From NCBI GenBank assembly GCA_013399875.1, contig VXAZ01000409.1, positions 116,020 to 180,019 on the forward strand: 64,000 nucleotides of DNA. Reading direction: 5' to 3'. This document shows, piece by piece, positions 52,501 through 61,500 of this stretch. The notes beneath the pieces were generated by a model. It was not told where the DNA came from and searched no databases. It saw nothing but the letters and a program-made list of their open reading frames with translations. The position numbers were made by a program, and so were the translations under genes. Source of the stretch: Gymnorhina tibicen (lineage: Eukaryota; Chordata; Aves; Passeriformes; Artamidae). Within the stretch, counting starts at the first letter, position 1, and every line of letters begins with the position of its first letter.

Positions 52501-55500
52501 TACAGTGGCATACCTGATATTTATCTTAGTCCATTCAAGATGTACTTTTTAAGAAAGAAAAGCAATTAAAATTTTTTAATCCTGTTTCAGAGCAGAATGA
52601 GCTATCTGCTTACAAATTTACGTCAAAATTCATGCTGGCAATCTGCTTTACCCTTATATTACTTTATTGGTAACATTGGTGCATTAGCACATTAGGTTCA
52701 AGGTTCTTGTTATGTATATGTTTCATTGAATTCATTAGTGTTTGAAAAAAAGTGTTGAAAAAGGTCCTGCTGTTAAAATCTTTTTCATTTGTCTTTGAAA
52801 TGTATTTTGAAGATGTTTCTGCAAAGCAGTCTGGTTTGCTGAGACTGCTATTTAGTATACATCCTCATCTAACCTGTTTCTATGGAAACAGACAGAATTA
52901 TTTTGTTCATTTGAAATTACTTGGGTTCATGATGTGAGATACCAAAACACAGTAATTGCTGTGAATTTCATTTTGTGTTCTTAGTTGCTGGCTTAAGATA
53001 AATTCTCCCATCATTTACAGGAACCTGTCTTCAATTTTATATTGATACAGCTCTAATTTCAGTTGAATTATGTCTGAGTAAACAAAAAAGGCTATAGAAA
53101 AACTAGATCAGGTTTGGTTTTATTTTTGTCTCCAAAGAGGGAAAGTTGAGTGGCTGGCTTAGAAAGTGGGTTTTGGTTCTGCAAGTGCTCCCCACATACA
53201 CTGGGGAAACCTGGCGCTGAGAATGGTTTGCTAAAGTGTGCCTGCAAAAATTACAATAGAAATTGGAGTCCAGTTTTGTGGGGCAAATCAGTTTTAAGCA
53301 AATTTTGCCAATTCATTCATCTCCTCAAGTAACTTTAGTGAGTTAGCCAGTATCAACCAAATTTGAACAAGAACTTAATGACAGGAAAATTCTACAGTTT
53401 TGGAGGGAGGAGGCAGTGGACCCTACACAGAAGCACATGCTTACATCCACGGAGGTTGAGGTAATTATACAGGTACATCCTTTCACAGAGGTAAAAGACA
53501 TAAGTCTTTCCATTTGTGGTCTGGTGTGACATATTTTGTATGATAACCTTATCTACAAAACACAGAGACACCAAAACTGAGTCTTTGATTAGTTCTGTTG
53601 CTGCTGAGCTGTTGCTCAGTAAATTCAGCCTTTGATTTCCTCTGAAGAAAGCACATCAGCAATCTTCCAATAACTCTGTGTTTTATCTTGCATGGGTTTC
53701 TTTGTGATTTATTATGTTTTAGCAGCTTATTTTACCCTCCTTAGTTTCAGGCAACTGAAATAAACTGTTACTTCACTAAAACTCAAATAGTTTTTAAATT
53801 GTTGTGCTGCCATGGAGGTACTTACTAACCTGGAGGTTAAAGACACAGTCAAAGAGACAATTTTTATGTCAGTACTCTTAAATCTAAGGATTTGCCTCAA
53901 AAGGGGAAAACAAAAAAGTCTGCCATGTGAAAGTATCTGCCTACAAATAATGTGTATATCACGTTTGCCTGGGCATAGAGTTGTTGAGGCCGACAGCTAG
54001 TCTGAAGGCTTCACAGATCTTAATTTGGACATAGTTAACTTCTATTCATGAGAAAAGCCCGTAAGAAGAAAATAATCAGCTTTACCCGTGGAAGTGTAGT
54101 ATCAACAGAAGTACGGAATCCAAACAATAGAAAGAGAAAACAGCAACACATCTGCACCTGTTATCGTTCTGAATGTCTGAATGCTTATGCTAGAGGTAAC
54201 CAGTAGTATTATATTGTAGTTAAATGATAGCCAGCGAATCCATTGTTGTAATTTAATAGCCAATGAATTTGTATCACAAATGATAACATAGAGAAGTCTA
54301 GAAATATACTGCTTTTCTGAAATATAACGCTTTATGCTCTTATCTGGTGCAGTGTCCATTTGTGTCATGGCCGCCCCAACAGCGACATTGAGGTACCCTC
54401 TGTCACACACAGGATGTTTATTATATTGGTACATCCAGGCGTTATCATTGCTTTTACATTAAATTTTCAATTTCATCATCTTCACTCATCAGAGGCACAT
54501 TAATAAACAATGCAAATATATTGAAATAAGCAGTAACTATCACAAAGTGAACCAGCACTCTGCATGAAGACAACATCAAATCCCTGCTGTGTTAAAATTT
54601 AACTGAACTTATCTAAAGAAACTGACCTCATTATATTGTTTCTGAAACAGCAGTGTCACTATTTGCTGAAGATAAACTGTTCATAAGAAGTGAATTATTG
54701 CAGGAAATGCAATTGATTTAGACATTTGGTGTATTGGAAAGTTTCCTGTTGCTGCTGAAGCATCAAGTCCCTAGTAAAACAAATATTATATATGTTTATT
54801 TTTTGTTCATCCATAGAAGTTTGATTAAATTGTACTCAATAGATACAGTACAGCAAAAAACATTTATTTGTTAGCACTCATGATCTCTTTACCTGTTGAA
54901 AAAAGATCTAAATGTGTTTAATTCTGCATGTTCATCACTTTCCTGTGGCACAGTACAGTGTAGTGTATTTCAGGTTTGTTTTGGTATGCAAGCCGTGAAG
55001 CAGCCTTTACTACTGAGAAAGTCTGCTGATGGTGTACCTGAAAGCTTTAGAAACTCATGCATATAAACAATAGCAGGAGTAGTTTCTTAAAAACAAGGAA
55101 AGAGTAAGGCAGGTGATGGTTAATCAGATGTATTTAAAGTTTTGACTGGCTCATTATTTGAAATCTCGTTTTGTGTATATTAGGTATAATCATAAACTGA
55201 AACAGAGGGGCAAAATTTTTACTACTAAAATTAATGCATGTATTTGATTATATTTAAATTATTATAATATGTATTTCATATATTAAACATAATTAAATAT
55301 AATTGTGTGTAAGTGGTTTAAAGCAAAATTCAAGGTTGGCTTGAGCTGAAAATTCACTAGCAGCATATAAACCAAAAATTAGATTTTGGGTTTTGTTTCA
55401 GAAGGGCATATGTGTACACATGTGTATGTCACATACACGTATATGGGAGAGAAAAGAGTTGAGATTTTCATTGTACTTCTGGTATTATGTTTGCCGTGAT

Positions 55501-58500
55501 ACTTATAAAAGTACATTTTTACTTCTGTCTGGCTTAGGGAATTTAGGAGTTAGTACCAAAAAAGTAACATATGCTTTGCTTCTGATGATGGAATCTGAAG
55601 TGAATCAAAGTTGCAGTTGCTCTCAGCACTGGTGTTGGTACTGCCAGTACAGTGAGATTTTTTCCCTTATCCCTCATTATTTCGTTGTTGCCATGAGACT
55701 CATTAATTCAAGGAGTTCAAATGGGAAAATTTAATATCAACAAACTTTACATGTTTCTTTTGCAATGTCCCAGACAGATTCATGTGACGTCCCTTTTTCA
55801 CAGCTGAATGTGTTAACTGAAATCCCATTAAACCTCCTACATTTAAAATAATATTGCAGTTTTAGTCAAGCATTCAGATGTTAGCTTCTATAAAGCTGAG
55901 CTTCACATTTGCAATCATTAGAAGTGCTGTCCTAGTGGTGAGATAGGTTGCACAGAAAACACCTCATTGCATTTCTACCTTCTTGTTAGAGATTAGAATG
56001 TGTATAGTGAACTAGTAAACAACAGAAAGAAAATAATATAGCTCCATAGTCTAAGGCAATTTGATGCTCTCTGATTACAGTGTGTTTTTCTCTACACTCT
56101 TATGAGAGTTGCAGAGTGGTTCTAGGTAGCTGGGTAGTCTGATGTCGTGATCTGTTTTCCCAGTCTTTGAGGATATACAAAGCAAAGAGCTGAAGCTAAG
56201 TCTGCATATACACAGCTCCTGCTGAAACTGATTGGAAATGTGGCTTGAATGTGAGGTGTGGAATATGGTACAACATACTCTGTATATTCACAGAGTTGTT
56301 TCTAGGTGGACACACAAAATGAATGGATGCTAAATTACTATTCTGACTGTTTTGTAACAGTAATTATGGACCTTAATTTCACAGTACAGGCTGAAGAACT
56401 TTATTGCAAGCATGTGTTTCATAAACAGAGGTGATGGAATAAAAATTTTAGGAGAAGTCTTTCTGTTAAGTTAAAATACTTGTTCAGGAGTTCTTGGAGA
56501 GAGAATGTTTGAATAAGGTTAAGTATCCTTATATTTTGATGGCCCATTGATTGTAGGAGGAAGTTTCTTTGGAAGAAAATAAAATTTATCATAATCTGTA
56601 CAAAATGGGGTCTGAATAAAGGTTACATGTAAATCTGCTCTTTATTGCCTGTTGGATGCCTACCCCATCTTTTAATTATTTTCAGTTGCATAGTATATTT
56701 ACATATTACTGCACACACACCCACCCACACACAGAGATAAGTATTTTGCACCAGGTATTTCTTAGACAGCTGGGAATATTTTGCTAGGTTGTAGCTGAAT
56801 CTGTGAGTTGGGAAACTGAAATGTCTGTGCTGAGTTGCATATTTTCTGCAAAGTTTTGCATTTCTAAGAAAAGCTTGTTACAATAAAAATGTATTGAATG
56901 AAGTCTTTCTGCATCTGGGATAGAAATCTCTGATTGATTTAAATGAAAGAAGGAGATACAGCTCCTCCGCTCTCTACCAATCTCTCTTTTGTTTCCTTTA
57001 GGGAAAAAAATAAAAGGGATGGGGAATTGTGAAGGGAGGCCTGCAATATCTTGTGGGACAGTGTTGAAAGGAAGAGGAAAGGAGAAAGCATGCAGGCAGG
57101 TCTTTAGTTTTTCAGTAGTGTGTTTTTGTGATAATATTACATGGCAAAACCGTGGAAGCAGCATCAACCAATAAGGCGATGTATTTTTATGCCAGCATGG
57201 GTTACATTTCTTTCTAAAATAAGTTTTTTATAATCTACCCTTGCTAGTTTGTATATGGCTGTAAGAAAAGAGAGGAGTTCGATTTGGTAGGTAGTTAAAA
57301 ATTCTTAGGAGAGGCTTGAAACAAAAGACAAATACACGTTCCAGTATTGATGCAGGATGCATAGAATGAAGCGTTTGAGATATTTTTAAATTAAGACCAG
57401 ATGTACAAGAAAATCTTTAGATGTTTTCAGTCTTTGACTGCATGCTTAGGGCTCAGAGATTGTATGAGGTCCCTTAAATAGAATACAAAAGTAAGGTAAA
57501 TGACGGAATTAAACCTTGGAAGAAAATGCTACTAAAAGATACTAAGAGTGATATATACTGCTAGGGAATTATAATTAGGGTGATTCAGAATAGCAGAGGA
57601 TTTGCTTGCTCTCTCAACACTGAATGATCCTGCTTAAAGTTGTAAATAAAAGATGAGCCTTTGATTTGGTTAGGATAAGGTTATTCATAATCTTTACAAA
57701 CGCATCCTCAGCACAGTAAAGAAAGGAGCATCAGATCTAAGCAAAACAAAAACCCAAAAGGCAATTGGTATAAGTTGCATATCTAAGCAGGAAAAGGATC
57801 TAACAAGCATGGAAAGAAGCCGTTTTAAATTCAATGTTTCAGTCTTCACTGTCTGACCCTTGCTTTATGTTCTCTGGCTCTTAAAATTACAGAGGGACAT
57901 TTCCTGGGTGTTTTGTAAAAGGCTGCTTATCGATTAACAACTACAGAAACTTCTTTTAATATCATTAATATTTCTGAAGAAATTGGAAGTGTAGTACATT
58001 GTATTAGTACAGGAAGAGTTCAGAGAAATTAAATCATATCACAAATCTAAAACAAACCAAAATTATTATTATTAATATTGTTGTTGTTATTTTTGTTGTT
58101 ATTATTATTATTGGCAGAACATTTTCCATTTTTATAATTTTGCTATCTCTTTTTTAAAATAAAGCATGATGATGCTTAAAAAATAAATTGAAGATAGTGG
58201 AACTCCTCTATAATAAACATATTCTCACTTATGTAATTTTGTGAGACTAAATGTATTTCAAAGTATATACTGCATGAAATAGAAATTTGAGGTGGAACTG
58301 GTGCACCCTGTTCCAGGATTCAAATGTCTGTAGTATATCCAAATGAGCACAGTGAAGTGCTGTGTAGTAAAACCATTGTGTTTATTGCTAGGCATCTAGA
58401 AGTAGCTAATAAATATATTTTGTTGTAACAAAACAATTGGCTTGTCAGGAAATTATTACTGGTCGGGAAGGAAAGAAAAGAACAGGTCAGCTGAGTAGCT

Positions 58501-61500
58501 GCAAGCAGCCTTGGTTTTGGGTATCAGATTGTGATTTGTTGTCGAGGAACACACACATGTCTGTAACAAAATGTAATATTCAGTGAAGATTCTTCATCTT
58601 CCTTCATACTTTCACTTAGCTTTCACACTTTCCATTTACAAACTCCTATAACCTAATGATCTTTTAAAAACTATGCTTGGGCTCTCAAAACATTTCTACA
58701 TTAAAATATTTTGACAGAAAAAGAAAGGATGATTGAAAAACAAAGAAAATGCATTTACATTGTGGTAGTAGTAAAAACCCTTTTTAGGGACATGCAGACA
58801 TAGAAGAAAAGAGAGCATCTTCCATCCATTTTTTAGCTCTGTAAGCTGCTTAGAAATGCCTTGAGAGCAGATGCAGTTCCTGGTTTTTCCAATACATCAG
58901 TTTGCCTTTGCTCTAAGTGCACATCACTTTAGGGCAGTGAGGGTGGCCAAGAAGCTCTAGAGCAGCTTAGCTGTTTTCATTTCTTCATATCTATGCCTCC
59001 CTCAAATCTCTTCAAAAAGAAAACAGTCTTACTTAATACATTTTGGTTCTCAGGAATCTTTCCAATATTTTCATTAAAGCAACAGATTAAATTATGATTT
59101 GCATGAAAAATAATAGCAGACTAGAAGACATTTTGAAAGGTTTTTGGCCTATTATGTCAAACTCTGTTAAATGTGATTTGAAACAGGCATTAGATTTTGT
59201 TCACTTATGTAATGTTATTTCGTGCCTTTCTCCCATTCTTTTCTACCATCAGTGTTATCTTATATATGTCTCTTAGAATAATCTTAGTAGCTTCATCCAG
59301 AAGCCAAAGAAGGCAAAGAAAATTAAAGTTTGAATTTTAAGAAACTGTATTTGGGAGGCATTTACTCAGAATCACACAGTCTCGCAAGTGGTACTTGCAA
59401 ATGCTTCCATATCTTTATCAGGAGTTCTGCTGAAGTAAGTTATAGTTGGACCCATAATATTTGAGCATGATTTCAGTACTTAGGGGCAGAACCCCTGACC
59501 ACTTCTGCCACCTGAGCCCACTAAACAGAAGCACATGCTGCTAAGACAGAAACATACAGTCTCAGAATACACTCCATTTTATTCAGAGATAATTGGGAAG
59601 CCCAAAGTCAACTGTGAAAATGTGTTTCTTGGTCCTGTTATGATAGGACCAAGACATGAGTTTGGAAGGTAGAACACGAAGTCTGAAATGCCAGTGACAG
59701 ACTGGGGAGCCTCTCTGAACCATCGCAGTGAAACTGTACAGACATTATGACAAAAACACAGATTCTGGACATGAAAATTCTCAGACACCACCAAGGTGCC
59801 TTGTCTTTTTTTCTAAAATGTAGTAAAATGAGATTTCACCTATGTATTTTAGGAGGTACACATTCAGGCTCTCTGGACAGGCTTACTATGGCTGAACTTC
59901 AGATCCATCTAGCTTGATCCTGCAGTACCTTGACTAGATACTTCATCTAAACTGGAAATTGGTGCTTCCAACAGCACTATGGTGTGCTGCTGAAGGACCA
60001 TGGACAGCGACTGCTCACTGCAAATTGGGGAACTTGGGCTCCAGTGCTGGGAAAAAAAGGACTGGTTTTAGGAACAGAATGATAGAATATCTAGAGTTAG
60101 AAGAAACCTGTAAGAATTGTTAAGACCAACTCCCTGCTCCTCACAGGACTACCTAAAACTAAACCATGTGACTAAAAACATTACATATATAAACTGCTTC
60201 ATCAACCTTAATCTGACCTTTTATTAAATCAGATGAAGTTCAACTCATGTTTTGCAATGAAATTGCCTATGTTACATTTTTTTGGGATGACTGTATACTA
60301 AAACACTGTTCTGTAAAAGAGTTTTGATAGTGTAGAACCACCATAGGAAGTTTAAACTTACTGGAATATGCTTGTACATTGTTTCATTCTGGAAATGTTG
60401 GTCTTGATGGCTATCGTTTCTTCCAGAAAGAATAAACTGCAGGTGTTTCTAGCCAGTTATTTTTTCCATAGAGGGAACTGTGCTGATAGCTTGCACATAA
60501 GAAATACAAGTATTTTTTCTGAAAGTGACCTAATCAGTCAGCTTCCCAGAGACTGCACTGCTAGATTTCTGTTTTTTCAGTAAAATCGAGTTGTTGATTC
60601 ACCCATGTCTTCGTCTAGTCATACTCAGGCATTCTAAAGGCTGTCTCATCACAAACAAGACCAAGAAATGTTCCTTTGCCGCTGAGTATCTTCAAGCAAG
60701 CAACACCTTCAACTGTTCCAGCTGGTACCAGGCCACTGTAAAGCAGCAGCACAAGATTGTGCTTTGATGTTTGCTGGGTATTGCTTTGCACAGAGCAGCT
60801 TTTACTCAGAATCAACATGACTCTGCTCTTTGCTAGTTATCTCTAGTGAATTCTGAACTATTTCTTAAAATTACACTGCTTACAAATTATTGGAATCTGC
60901 CTGGACATCACAAAAAAAGCTGAAAAGAAGTTAGATGCACATTCAATGTATGGAATTTAGGATGGGGTTGCATACATTGGGTAATCAGGAAACTTAAATT
61001 CTTCACTTTTACGTCTTCTGTGCCTTGTAAATATTATTGAGTTCTGTCAAGATGCCAGGACATTGACAGGAGACTTCATCCTAGTGTTTGTGCCGGAAGG
61101 ATGGAGATACTGGTCACATATGTAGACTTCGTGGATGTTTTTTGAACTTTGTGGCGATTCCATATTCATTTTCTCAAACACATTCACTTAATGAAAGGAT
61201 CAGAGTTTCAGGGCAGCTGCACTTCTGACCACTTCTGTTCTCTGATGCACACCCTTTTCCATACATTCAGACAGTTCCTGAATATTTTTTAACTGCTCTG
61301 GTTACAAAATCCCCACTTAATGAAAACTCTAACAGGACAAGCTTAGCTTGGAAAATATCTCATCTATACCCATGGGATAGTGGTTATAGTATTCAAACTG
61401 CTCTACTCTATGCTCCAATGTTTGAAGGTTCCTCATATATCTTGTGGTCATTGGCTCAGTTCTAGGAGAAAACCAAAACTGATCACCCTAGTAGACTTGA

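Noticed and set aside
54102..54434. 110-codon minus-strand open frame
   Set aside because: No recognisable domain, and its codon content looks like intronic sequence.
59579..59794. Minus-strand 71-codon open frame in the last intron
   Set aside because: I recognise no similarity, and its length is within chance expectation.
60615..60818. Minus-strand 67-codon open frame with protein-like composition
   Set aside because: No family match from memory, no splice context on the minus strand, and too short to support.
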